A DNA stretch of 64,000 nucleotides from Bacteroidota bacterium (GTDB lineage: Bacteria > Bacteroidota > Bacteroidia > 2-12-FULL-35-15). Under the pieces are notes generated by a model that worked only from the letters and a program-made list of their open reading frames with translations, searched no databases and was not told the DNA's origin. Position numbers and translations under genes: made by a program. Positions within the stretch are counted from its first letter, which is position 1. Each line of letters opens with the position of its first letter. This document shows positions 30,252-40,013 of the stretch, in pieces. The stretch covers positions 62,001 through 126,000 of the forward strand of contig CANIQT010000005.1 in NCBI GenBank assembly GCA_947469885.1. Reading direction: 5' to 3'.

Positions 30252-31541
30252 TTACTGTACATGTTTCGATTTTGGAATGGTGAGTAAAACAATAAAACCT
30301 AGAATAAAAAAAACAATTAATGCTAATAACGAATTTCTCATTCCGCCAGTAATTCCTTCTATGGCACCAAATGCAAACATCCCGATTACGATACCTATTT
30401 TTTCGCACACATCATAAAAACTAAAAAAAGAAGCATTGTCTTCGGTTTCGGGCAACAGCTTTGAATACGTGGACCGAGACAATGACTGCACTCCACCCAT
30501 AACCAAACCAACGGCACAGGCTACCACATAAAACGCATTAGGAGTATAAACAAATGCGTAAGTACCCACACAGATACCAATCCAAATAAATAAGGTAACA
30601 CCAAGTGATTTAATGTTTCCTATTAATTTGGAAAGTCTCGAAAATAGGAACGAACCAAGTATGCCTACAAACTGAATGAGCAATACACTCACAATTAAAT
30701 TACCATCATCCAATCCAACTATTTCTTTTTTTGCAAACAACACTGCCATCAGCATCACCGTTTGAACTCCCATACTGTAAATAAAAAAAGCAATCAGGTA
30801 TCTTTTCAGTTGCTTGATATGATTGAGTTGTTGCCATACTTTTTTCAATTCTCTGAATCCTTTAAAAATAATACCGCCTTCGGAAGTATTATTATTAGAG
30901 GAGTTGGGCAGGCGGGCAAATGTTATTTGTGCAAAGCCTATCCACCATAAAGCAACAGAAATAAAAGAATATTTGGCAGGCATACCAAATGCTTTTATTG
31001 CAACCAGATTAAGAATAAGTAATATAGCACTTCCGAAATACCCCATTCCAAAGCCTTTTGCACTTACTTTGTCATGATCGGCCTGCTCGGCTATTTCGGG
31101 AAGATAGGCATTGTAAAAAACAAGACTCCCCCAAAAACCTACACTGGCGCAAAGTATAGAAAGCAATCCTAATCCTAAATTATCTTTGCTGAAAAAATAA
31201 AGTGAAGCACACGACAACGAACCCAAGTAACAGAAAAACTGCATGAACCGTTTTTTGCTTCCGCTGTAATCGGCAATGCCCGAAAGGATGGGAGATGACA
31301 ATGAGACAATGATAAATGAAATAGCCACCACATACGAATACAATTCAGTGTTTTTAAATTCCATTCCGAACAAACTTACCATATCACTTATTACTTTTCC
31401 ATCCACTTTTGTGGAGGTTACGTTTTCGTAAAAGATGGGAAAAATGGCGGAGGTAATAACCAGCGGATAAGACGAATTTGCCCAATCGTAAAACGTCCAA
31501 GCATTAATTAATTTTTTATCTCCTTTTTTTAGTTGTGTCAT
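30252..31541 (-). CDS. MFS transporter, UMF1-like
   Basis: WTFYDWANSSYPLVITSAIFPIFY; GVQSLSRSTYSKLLP. Confidence 0.88.
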   Translation of the reverse strand: MTQLKKGDKKLINAWTFYDWANSSYPLVITSAIFPIFYENVTSTKVDGKVISDMVSLFGMEFKNTELYSYVVAISFIIVSLSSPILSGIADYSGSKKRFMQFFCYLGSLSCASLYFFSKDNLGLGLLSILCASVGFWGSLVFYNAYLPEIAEQADHDKVSAKGFGMGYFGSAILLILNLVAIKAFGMPAKYSFISVALWWIGFAQITFARLPNSSNNNTSEGGIIFKGFRELKKVWQQLNHIKQLKRYLIAFFIYSMGVQTVMLMAVLFAKKEIVGLDDGNLIVSVLLIQFVGILGSFLFSRLSKLIGNIKSLGVTLFIWIGICVGTYAFVYTPNAFYVVACAVGLVMGGVQSLSRSTYSKLLPETEDNASFFSFYDVCEKIGIVIGMFAFGAIEGITGGMRNSLLALIVFFILGFIVLLTIPKSKHVQ

Positions 31542-31587
31542 AATGTTGGTTTATTAGTTTATTAGTTCATTTGTAAATTGCCATTTG

Positions 31588-32748
31588 TCATTGCTTTATT
31601 ATTACCATTTCTATTCTTCGGTTCTTTGCTCTGTTCTCTTCGGTATCGTTGGGAGCAAGTGGTTTCACTCCTCCAAGCCCTTTGTAAGTTATCGGATTGG
31701 TGATGCCATCTTTTTTAAGATAGTCGTAAATGGCTTTTGCCCGCTCTTTGGATATCGCTCTGTTGGTGGCTTCGTTTCCTTTGTTGTCAGTATATCCGTT
31801 CAACTGTACTTCCATAAACGGATGATTGTTTAAAACACTTTCCAATTGGTTCAATCCTTTTTCGGATGTTATTTTTAGTTTGGCTGTTCCGGATTCGAAA
31901 TAAATATTTTTGAGCACAAACAGTTGTCCGGTTTTAAAATTGTCAGGATACGCTTTTTCTGCTTTTGGTTTATTCACCACTGTTTTAACAGGTGTTGCAG
32001 GTGTTGGTGTTGTGGCGGTATCAGCCGGAATTAATTTTTTCCGCAACGAAATATCGTCTACAAAATAATATGCCTCTTTGAAAGAAAACAAATCCCATTT
32101 ATTTTTTTTCACAAAATCATCTTTCATGTTCTGGGCAAAGTTACCAACGATTACATATTTTTCTCCTCCGTGAGAGGTGTAGTTGCCTTGTATAGGTATC
32201 CAGTCGAGTTTGCCCGAAATTCCATTTTGATAAATAGTGTCAATCAACCCCTGTTCATCAAACTTCATCCCCATTTCAAATGGTTGGTCAGAAAAATATA
32301 CACCCAACTGCCTAACGGTTACAGTACTTTCGGATAGCAGCCGGACAAACATTCTGAAAAAATAAGTTCTGTCTTTTTCCAAAGGCTCCAACAATTTCAC
32401 AAACAGGAATTCTCTGTACTCTGCCTGAAACCGAAGCCCGGCATAACAAGTTCCTTTGTGTGCGCCTTTAAATTGGGTGGTATCTGTTTTGTCGGGTTTC
32501 ATGTAAAAATCCACTGTGCCAGCACCTTTCCAAGGGATTGCATTTTTTATGTCTTTTTCCGATTTATTTTTATGGTCTTCGAAACTTGGATTTGGCACCA
32601 GGTTTTTTCCTTTGGTTTGTGCATCGGCAAAGCAATAACATAAAAGCATTGCAAAAAGTAAAATTACTTTTTCAATCAATTGCACACGCTTTGCTACTTT
32701 TATCGTCACTCTTTTTTTGTTGATTTTAAATCGGAATATAGCAAACAT
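31588..32748 (-). CDS. OmpA-family protein
   Basis: C-terminal QLNGYTDNKGNEATNRAISKERAKAIYDYL...NRRIEMVI. Confidence 0.88.
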   Translation of the reverse strand: MFAIFRFKINKKRVTIKVAKRVQLIEKVILLFAMLLCYCFADAQTKGKNLVPNPSFEDHKNKSEKDIKNAIPWKGAGTVDFYMKPDKTDTTQFKGAHKGTCYAGLRFQAEYREFLFVKLLEPLEKDRTYFFRMFVRLLSESTVTVRQLGVYFSDQPFEMGMKFDEQGLIDTIYQNGISGKLDWIPIQGNYTSHGGEKYVIVGNFAQNMKDDFVKKNKWDLFSFKEAYYFVDDISLRKKLIPADTATTPTPATPVKTVVNKPKAEKAYPDNFKTGQLFVLKNIYFESGTAKLKITSEKGLNQLESVLNNHPFMEVQLNGYTDNKGNEATNRAISKERAKAIYDYLKKDGITNPITYKGLGGVKPLAPNDTEENRAKNRRIEMVIIKQ

Positions 32749-32851
32749 GATTCCGAAAATTACTTATAGTTGTCAAAAATACGAATACAAAATGCTATTA
32801 AAAAGTAGATTGAATTAATTTATAAACTATCTTTGGGGGAAAACTTTTTAT

Positions 32852-33217
32852 ATGATACTACAAACTAATTCCGAAATTACTTTCAAATGGCTCGATGCAT
32901 TTAATGAGCACGACATTGAAAAGCTGCTTGCCTTGTACAGCGATGATGCTGACCATTACAGTCCGAAACTAAAAGTGAAACATCCCGACACCAAAGGAAT
33001 AATAAAGGGAAAAGAAGCATTACGAAATTGGTGGAGTGATGCTTTTAAACAATTGCCCGATTTGCATTACGAAATTATTTCGATGGGAGTGGACAAGGAA
33101 TATGTGATGATGAAATATAAACGAACTGTAACAGGCGAAGCAGACATGGAAGTAAACGAAATTCTTCACATCAAAGATGGTTTAATTATTTCTTCGGTAG
33201 TAATCGAAAACAAATAA
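32852..33217 (+). CDS. SnoaL/NTF2-like protein
   Basis: WLDAFNEHDIEKLLALYSDDADHYSP. Confidence 0.8.
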   Translation: MILQTNSEITFKWLDAFNEHDIEKLLALYSDDADHYSPKLKVKHPDTKGIIKGKEALRNWWSDAFKQLPDLHYEIISMGVDKEYVMMKYKRTVTGEADMEVNEILHIKDGLIISSVVIENK

Positions 33218-33439
33218 TTATTCTACTTCTGCTTTTTCGTTTTTGAATTGCACACGGTCGCCTGGGCGTAGTTTGTTTCGTTTCCGGGTTTCTATTTCTC
33301 CGTTCACTTTCACTTCTCCGTTATCAATAGCTGCATTGGCTTCTGCCCCGTTGGCAGACCAACTTAATGCTTTGAGCAATTGATTGAGGTGAATGTATTC
33401 TTCTTTTATTTTAAATGTTTGCATTGTTTGTAGGACCAC
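33218..33439 (-). CDS. S4-domain RNA-binding protein
   Basis: LNQLLKALSWSANGAEANAAIDNGEVKVNGEIETRKRNKLRPGD. Confidence 0.85.
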   Translation of the reverse strand: MVLQTMQTFKIKEEYIHLNQLLKALSWSANGAEANAAIDNGEVKVNGEIETRKRNKLRPGDRVQFKNEKAEVE

Positions 33440-33514
33440 CCCCCAGCCCCCTCCTTGAAAATAAGGAGGGGGTGACGAAGCCCGAAGTTTTTTGTAATTA
33501 TCTCTTTTTTGTTT

Positions 33515-33994
33515 TTAATAAGCCGCCCCTACCGACTGCATATATTTTTCGTCATAATTAAAATCGTCATAACTATCATTGTATATCAATCTGCCCACAG
33601 GGCGATAGTAATTAAGTATTCTGTCTTTGGGTTGTGGAAATAAATTTACTTCGCACTTAAATTTATTGAACCGTTTATTCATTCTTTCTTCGGGCACAGT
33701 AGTATCTATTTCAATTGCCTTGGTTATATAACCCTCCTTGGTGCAGGTAAAGAGGTAGTGTGTATTAAAATCGAGCAATTGTATATTCCACTTTCCATCG
33801 GTTTCGGAGTTGCTTATTTGTTTTCCGTTTTTAGTAATGTTTAATAAAGTGCCTTTGTTGTTTCCATCATGAACAATGAGTTTGAACAACATGGAATATT
33901 GTTTTGTTTCTTGGGCAAAGCCCGAAGAAGGCAGGATTGAATAAAGAAAAAGAAAAAAGAGGAGGTTTTTTTTCATTTGTAAATATTTATACAA
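33515..33994 (-). CDS. hypothetical secreted protein
   Basis: Signal peptide, 159 aa. Confidence 0.55.
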   Translation of the reverse strand: MYKYLQMKKNLLFFLFLYSILPSSGFAQETKQYSMLFKLIVHDGNNKGTLLNITKNGKQISNSETDGKWNIQLLDFNTHYLFTCTKEGYITKAIEIDTTVPEERMNKRFNKFKCEVNLFPQPKDRILNYYRPVGRLIYNDSYDDFNYDEKYMQSVGAAY

Positions 33995-34156
33995 AGATAG
34001 AAATAATAATTTGTATGCCTTTTATTACCATGTGTATCCCCAGCAACCCCTGTTATCAGCCAAGTTTATTCTCCTTAACTTTAATAAAAAGTTATGCCAC
34101 AAAATCAAATATTATTACCGTATTCTTGTTTAGTCAATATTAGAAATCCGCATAAC

Positions 34157-34564
34157 ATGCAGATTAAAACGATTACTATTATTGGAGATTCGACAAAAGA
34201 TGTGTTCAAACAATTGCGCGATGAAGCCGACAGACTTATGCAAAGTGATGCAATATTAATTGATTTTGGAATTCATATTACTCAGCCTGTAACTGCTGAT
34301 TATGCGCATTTGCAGGCGGATACTGCGCAGGATGAATTATTGAGAATTCGTTGTGTGCAAGATGGGTTGAACGAAAACCAAACTGATAAATTAAAGTTTT
34401 ATTGCAAAGGTTGGCCGCACCAAAAAATTGCTTTAAGATTTTATGTTACTCCCAAAACAATAACATCAGTTTTGAAAAGGGCTCGTAAAAAATCGGGAAG
34501 AAAAACGCTTGAAAAGCTAAAAGAGTTTTTGGTGGGGGCAGGTGGCGGAGCCAAGAATCCTTAA
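34157..34564 (+). CDS. LuxR-like HTH protein; cassette 2
   Basis: C-terminal LNENQTDKLKFYCKGWPHQKIALRFYVTPKTITSVLKRARKK; Met at 34157 (MQIKTITIIG) preferred to 34094. Confidence 0.65.
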   Translation: MQIKTITIIGDSTKDVFKQLRDEADRLMQSDAILIDFGIHITQPVTADYAHLQADTAQDELLRIRCVQDGLNENQTDKLKFYCKGWPHQKIALRFYVTPKTITSVLKRARKKSGRKTLEKLKEFLVGAGGGAKNP

Positions 34565-34689
34565 ACCATTGATATTACTGCATTGCAACGATATACTATT
34601 TTAGTAATTGCCCCTATATTTTTTTTCTAACCTTTATACGTTTTGTAATTTTGTATCCGAAATAGTTCATTAAAAAGGATGTATGTGCC

Positions 34690-35010
34690 AAAATTCGAAC
34701 ATTGTTTATCAATGTTTACAAGGGTTTTATCAAAGTTCGGGAAGATTTGATGAAAGTTCGGGACTTTTTGCCAAAAGTTCGGGAACTTTTGATAAAAGTT
34801 CGGGAACTTTTGATGAAAGTTCGGGAACAATAAAACAAAGTTCCGGAACATTAAGGCAAAGTTCGGGAACAATGGAACAAAGTTCAGGAACAATTGACAA
34901 AAGTTCGGGAACTTTTGGCTAAAAGTACCGAACAATGACGGAAACTTCCTGAACTTTGATAAAAACTTCCCGAATGATGACAAACATATTGGGAACAAAA
35001 GGGAAAACAT
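34690..35010 (+). repeat. 21-bp tandem array, locus 2 (core AAAGTTCGGGAACnnTTGAnn), ~15 units
   Basis: Unit starts at 34690, 34711, 34732, 34753, 34774, 34795, 34816, 34837, 34858, 34879, 34900, 34921, 34942, 34963, 34984: constant 21-bp phase, outer units degenerate. Confidence 0.97.
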
Positions 35011-35143
35011 AATGATTAATAAGCAAAATGTAACGAATGACGGAAAAAAAATACTGAACATTGAAAAAAAAAGAATACAAAAAGCAAAAGAATTACTGAA
35101 CAATAATAAATAAGTACCAACAAATAACTAAAACCAAATTATC

Positions 35144-35817
35144 ATGAGAGAAATCATTAATTGTAAAAGAGAATTTTCGGGACTTGCTGAAGACAAACGC
35201 CCAGCTTATTTAATAAGAATGGGAGCTGCATTAACACTTAATGCAGGTGTTTTTCCTGATATTCCGTATGCAGGAAGTGTTATCACGGCAGATGCATTAG
35301 TTTTGCTTGGTTTGCTTGGCGTTAAAGATGCAAGCGATGCAAACATGACAGCTTATAATTCCGGGCTTGCAGCAATTATAGCCAAGGTAGAGAAAACTAT
35401 GACGACATTGACCTTGTGGCGCAAGGTGATGCACTAATAGTGGCAAAAGCAGGAGTAAACGGAACGAGTGGAAACACTACCAGAACAGGGATACCCGGAG
35501 AACCTGAAAATTTAAAATTTGAATTTGCACCTGGAGCGGGTGATATATTTTTGACCCGCGAAGTAGATAAAATTGCAATGGGAAGTGTGATTGTTACGTT
35601 TACCGACCCTGATATAACAGTGGTAAAAAGCGCAAACACTCAATTAAAAATTACAACTGCTGATGGCAAATTTATTTTTGTGGATGTGGTAACGGTAATT
35701 AAGGCTCTTATCCAATCTCAACAAAAGAAAAGTGAAATAATGTCGGTGGTTGCTAATTTTAATCCTAACGGACTTTCGCCAATTGCAAGTCCTACACCAG
35801 CTGTGGTGCCGAGATAA
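35144..35817 (+). pseudogene. ~224 aa protein, cassette 2, interrupted by an apparent 1-nt deletion near 35390-35400
   Basis: Frame 1 MREIINCKREF...AAIIAKVE, then -1 frame NYDDIDLVAQGDALIVAKAGVNGTSG...GLSPIASPTPAVVPR; together they give a continuous helical + FN3-like protein. Confidence 0.7.
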
Positions 35818-35850
35818 ATAAAACAATTTGAAACATAATTTCAAATTTCA

Positions 35851-35884
35851 AAAAAGCTTTGCAGAAATGCGGAGCTTTTTTGTT
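35851..35884 (+). terminator. intrinsic terminator, GAAA loop, homologous to the one at 13827
   Basis: AAAAAGCTTTGCA-GAAA-TGCGGAGCTTTTTT. Confidence 0.85.
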
Positions 35885-36012
35885 TTAGAAAAATCTACAA
35901 AGGTAAAGCTGAAAAAAACTATTTTTAAAAAATTTGCAATGAAATCAAGTATTTCTCCGCAATGCCTATATTATACTGAATGTTTCAAAAACGAATTTTC
36001 TTTATTTTCACC

Positions 36013-36034
36013 TTTTCTCCCTATAGGGAGAAAA
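36013..36034. terminator. perfect palindrome / hairpin
   Basis: TTTTCTCCCTATAGGGAGAAAA. Confidence 0.5.
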
Positions 36035-36365
36035 AAAAATAAACCAATTGATTTTTTATTATGAATGTCCAGAATATAAGTAGTGATTTATTTTTTTTCA
36101 AATTTGACTTTCCTTTAGTAAAGCTAAAGGACAAATGAAAACTAGTGGCAGCCCTCTGATACAAAGCAAAACAGTTGTTTTTTTTGAAACAAATAAATGT
36201 AGTCGCTTTATTAAAAGGGACTACAAATAATAAATGGAAAGAGAATTATATTCCCCTTTTAAAAAAATCTCCGTGGTTCTCTGTGTCTTCTTCTGTGCAA
36301 CTCTGTGTAACAAAAAAACTTTTCTTACATAGAGCACTATAGAGGAAAATAAAAATGGAGGAATA

Positions 36366-36836
36366 TAAGGCACAAATAAGTTTGTTTTTTTTCGAATTCC
36401 ATAAGTGGGAATTTTTTTCGGTAAGTGGGAACTTTCGAAAAAAGTTGTTTTTGAAATCATGGGAATATAAGCACAAAAAGGGTGTTTTTTTTTGGAACTG
36501 GCAAATGAGCCAGTTTCAAACAGTTGCTTTTATAACGATTTATCGAATCAAATATCTGCCAGATGTATTGATAATAAAGAAAAAAAAGTAGGGTAATAGA
36601 AAATAATAATAAATAAGAGAATGCTTCCTAAAACAACATAAAAGTACACCGTTCGTTTATAAAAAGTACACCGTTCGTATAATTTATTCATCATTTGCCT
36701 ATAAAAATCATTCCGAGTTTTAGAAACTTGTTTGAGTTTTTTAAAGAAAAAGGCAAACAAGGTAAGGCACAAACAAGTTTGTTTTTTTACAAATTTGACA
36801 ACCGTATACACTTTTTGGACAACCGTGTAATTTAAA
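36366..36836. repeat. cluster of short direct repeats (paired words 20-22 bp apart and a duplicated ~25-nt head)
   Basis: aaggcacaaa(t/c)aagtttgttttttt at 36367 and 36761; AAGTGGGAA x2; AAAGTACACCGTTCGT x2; GACAACCGT x2 (36797, 36818). Confidence 0.75.
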
Positions 36837-36890
36837 AAATGAAATATGCTGTAACTTCTGCCCTTTTTAATAATGCAACTTAATTAATAC

Positions 36891-36898
36891 TATTTTTG
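36891..36898 (+). promoter_or_regulatory. -7 element upstream of tyrS
   Basis: TATTTTTG (TAnnTTTG) shortly before 36917. Confidence 0.4.
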
Positions 36899-36916
36899 TG
36901 GAAATAAAAAATACGA

Positions 36917-38200
36917 ATGACAACCAATTTTGTTGAAGAATTAAGATGGCGCGGCATGATACAAGACATCATGCCCGGAACAGAAGAACTGCTGAACAAA
37001 CAAATGACAGCCGGATACATTGGCTTTGACCCTACGGCAGATTCATTGGGCATTGGCAACTTAGTACCAGTTATGTTGTTGCTTCATTTTCAAAAAGCAG
37101 GACACAAACCCATTGCATTAGTAGGCGGTGCAACCGGCATGGTAGGCGACCCATCGGGAAAATCTGCAGAACGAAATCTGCTGGATGAAACAACATTGAA
37201 TCATAATGTAGCTTGCCAGAAAAAACAATTAGAAAAGTTTTTGGATTTCGATTGTGGAGCACAGTCGGCCGAAATAGTTAATAATTACGACTGGTTCAAA
37301 GGGTTTTCGTTTCTAGAATTTATTCGTGATGTTGGAAAACACATCAGTGTAAATTATATGATGGCAAAAGATTCGGTAAAAAGTCGTTTGGAAAACGGAA
37401 TGAGTTTTACTGAATTTAGTTACCAGTTGGTGCAAGGTTACGACTTCTATTATTTATGGAAAAATAAAAACATTCAACTGCAAATGGGCGGCTCCGACCA
37501 GTGGGGAAACATTGTAACCGGCACCGAACTCATCAGACGAAAAGCAGGAGGAGAAGCCTTTGCACTTACAACTCCCTTAATTAAAAAAGCAGACGGAACT
37601 AAATTTGGAAAAACAGAAAGTGGAAATATTTGGTTAGATAAAGCAAAAACATCACCTTACAAATTTTATCAATTTTGGTTGAACGCAAGTGATGAAGATG
37701 TAAAATCATTCATTCGTATTTTTACTTTATTCACAAAAGCAGAAATAGAAACACTGGAAGTCGAACATGCCGCAGCACCACATTTGAGAGTGTTACAAAA
37801 AGCTTTGGCAAAAGATATTACCATTAGAGTTCATTCGGAAGCAGATTATACTGCAGCAGTGGAAGCTTCGGAAATATTATTTGGAAAAGGTACAGCGGAG
37901 AGTTTACAAAAACTTTCGGAAGAAGATTTTCTGTCAATATTTGAAGGTGTGGAACAATATGAAATTGTAAAATCAGATTTGGAAACAGGAATCGATGTTG
38001 TAGAATTTGTAACCGAAAAAACAAAAATATTTCCATCCAAAGGCGAAGCCCGCAAAATGATTCAGGGAGGTGGAGTTTCAGTAAACAAAACTAAAGTGGA
38101 AAGCGTTGAACTGAAAATCAATTCAGAACATTTGATTAATAATAAATATATTCTTGTTCAGAAAGGGAAGAAAAATTATTATGTGATAAAAGTAAGTTGA
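36917..38200 (+). CDS. tyrS: tyrosyl-tRNA synthetase
   Basis: [51 protein letters not shown]-terminal S4-like domain. Confidence 0.96.
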   Translation: MTTNFVEELRWRGMIQDIMPGTEELLNKQMTAGYIGFDPTADSLGIGNLVPVMLLLHFQKAGHKPIALVGGATGMVGDPSGKSAERNLLDETTLNHNVACQKKQLEKFLDFDCGAQSAEIVNNYDWFKGFSFLEFIRDVGKHISVNYMMAKDSVKSRLENGMSFTEFSYQLVQGYDFYYLWKNKNIQLQMGGSDQWGNIVTGTELIRRKAGGEAFALTTPLIKKADGTKFGKTESGNIWLDKAKTSPYKFYQFWLNASDEDVKSFIRIFTLFTKAEIETLEVEHAAAPHLRVLQKALAKDITIRVHSEADYTAAVEASEILFGKGTAESLQKLSEEDFLSIFEGVEQYEIVKSDLETGIDVVEFVTEKTKIFPSKGEARKMIQGGGVSVNKTKVESVELKINSEHLINNKYILVQKGKKNYYVIKVS

Positions 38201-38216
38201 TTGTAGTTTTGCTGCC

Positions 38217-38240
38217 GTTGTTGGTGTTTCCATCAACAAC
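38217..38240. repeat. dispersed GTTGGTG...CACCAAC palindrome family copy
   Basis: GTTGTTGGTGTTTCCATCAACAAC; other copies at 6271-6296, 38319-38342, 63593-63616. Confidence 0.8.
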
Positions 38241-39302
38241 TTATTCAACTAAAAGATTACATCCTCTAATATCGCTGTTATCAAAGCGTCCAAGCACTTC
38301 AAAAGAATTACAAAAGCCATTGTTGGTGTTATCACCAACAATTCTTCCTAAATCCTGAGTAGCAATAAACGAGCAGGAATTAATATTTGCTAAGTCAATT
38401 ACGTTAATTCCTCCTGTTCTATTTGGAGGAAGAAAAGAAAACGGGTCGTTGGTATCTCTTATCAATACCTGCATCCAAGGCGGGCAAGAAAATATTCCGC
38501 TTCCTTTTGAATATCCTTGTGATAAAAGCTCAGTCATTCCATATTCGCTATGAATAGCATTCACACCAAAACCCTTGCACAAAATATCATGAAGTTCTTC
38601 TCTCACCATTTCCTTTCTTTTGCCTTTCATACCACCTGTTTCCATAATGATTAGTTGGTTAGACACACCCCTTAATCCCCTCTCGAGAGGGGAGAGTTTC
38701 TCAATTAAATCTAACAACGCATACGTTACACCAATCAAAATAGTTTTCTGATTTTGCTGTTCAAGTTTATTAATTTTAAAAATCAATTCGTCATAATTAT
38801 TAAGGAAGAAGCCACTTTCAGGATGATTACTTTTTTTAATTAAATCATCCACCATATAAATTAAAGAAGAACCATCGCGTTCGAGATAGGAGGGAAGCAA
38901 TGCAAGAATACAATATTCATTTATGTTTCCATAAAACAATTCAAATGCTTTCAAATAACTTTTTTCATAAATAGAAACATCAGCAACATAATGTTTGCTT
39001 TGGACGCTGCCACTGCTAGTAAATAGTTGTTGGTTGTTAGTTGTTGGTTGCTGGTTCTGGTTTCCTGATTCTTGATTCTTAACACTTGATTCTGTAACAA
39101 TTGTATGACTTTTAAAAAACTCAATTGGCAAAAAAGGAATTTGTTTTATCTCTTTAATGCTGTTTGTTTCTATTTTCAAAGCAGTGATGTATTGATTATA
39201 TACTTCGTTTTCCTTTACCTGAAAATTAAAAATATCCAATGCCATCTGATTAAATTCAGAAGCGGAAGCAATGGCAAATATGTTATTTATGTTGGGTTTC
39301 AC
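38241..39302 (-). CDS. LuxE/PaaK-like acyl-protein synthetase, with inserted repeat-derived peptides
   Basis: FTSSGSVQSKHYV, HSEYGMTELLSQGYS, DLANINSCSFIATQDLGRI; insertions described in findings. Confidence 0.8.
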   Translation of the reverse strand: MKPNINNIFAIASASEFNQMALDIFNFQVKENEVYNQYITALKIETNSIKEIKQIPFLPIEFFKSHTIVTESSVKNQESGNQNQQPTTNNQQLFTSSGSVQSKHYVADVSIYEKSYLKAFELFYGNINEYCILALLPSYLERDGSSLIYMVDDLIKKSNHPESGFFLNNYDELIFKINKLEQQNQKTILIGVTYALLDLIEKLSPLERGLRGVSNQLIIMETGGMKGKRKEMVREELHDILCKGFGVNAIHSEYGMTELLSQGYSKGSGIFSCPPWMQVLIRDTNDPFSFLPPNRTGGINVIDLANINSCSFIATQDLGRIVGDNTNNGFCNSFEVLGRFDNSDIRGCNLLVE

Positions 39303-39394
39303 TTTGTTTTTACAAACCTAACAAAAAACTTACTTCAACATTATTTATTTTAAAATAAAAATAATTACTACCTTTATATTCCAATTTTAGATAG

Positions 39395-39964
39395 ATGAAA
39401 CGGTTTATTTATTTTTTATTTTTTCTTGCCCTCATTACCACAACTTTTGTTTCGTGTGTAAAGGAAAAATTATTTCCGGTGGAGCCGTCAATTGAATACA
39501 AGCAATTTAATTCTTATTCCAATACTTATCATACTCCTAATTGGCAAGGCGGAGATTCAATATATAAAGTTTTTGATAGAGCCGAGTGTATTATTAAGTT
39601 TAAAGATGGTGATGGAGATATTGGTGGAGATTCGATAAGCACTCCCGATTTGAAATTGATTTATCTTGATGATTATGTTCACGATTATTCGAGTCTTTAT
39701 TGGAGTCATATCACAGGCAATTATGTTCCTTACGACCAAAATACCACTGCCGGTTTCGACACCTTAATTTATACCTATCGTGTTCCCGACATCACTCCAA
39801 ATGGCCAGTACAAAGCAATTGAAGGTGAAATATTAATTAAACTAGCCGCTCCTTTTGCAGCACCCAATGCACCCTTTTTTAAATATCAAATTACCTTGCG
39901 CGACAGAGCAGGTCATCAAAGTAATACTATTATTACCGATTCTATTTCTAACACACCATTATAG
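39395..39964 (+). CDS. hypothetical lipoprotein
   Basis: TTFVSCVKEK lipobox. Confidence 0.6.
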   Translation: MKRFIYFLFFLALITTTFVSCVKEKLFPVEPSIEYKQFNSYSNTYHTPNWQGGDSIYKVFDRAECIIKFKDGDGDIGGDSISTPDLKLIYLDDYVHDYSSLYWSHITGNYVPYDQNTTAGFDTLIYTYRVPDITPNGQYKAIEGEILIKLAAPFAAPNAPFFKYQITLRDRAGHQSNTIITDSISNTPL

Positions 39965-40013
39965 CGGCAGGTTTCTTTTTGTTTTTAATCTGCTTTTTTA
40001 ATTTTCAATAAAA

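Noticed and set aside
34094-34156. N-terminal extension of the cassette 2 HTH protein
   Set aside because: The 21 extra residues look like untranslated leader; the Met at 34157 starts a typical fold.
34627-35103. ORFs across array 2 (34627-35103 minus, 34683-34922 plus) with 7-aa periodic peptides such as SSGTFDE / FPNFHQK
   Set aside because: 21 bp equals 7 codons, so a stop-free unit automatically yields long ORFs in several frames and on both strands; there is no ribosome-binding context and the outer units degenerate without regard to codons.
35385-35405. Programmed -1 frameshift site in the cassette 2 gene
   Set aside because: No X XXY YYZ slippery heptamer or obvious downstream pseudoknot seen; deletion or sequencing error is simpler.
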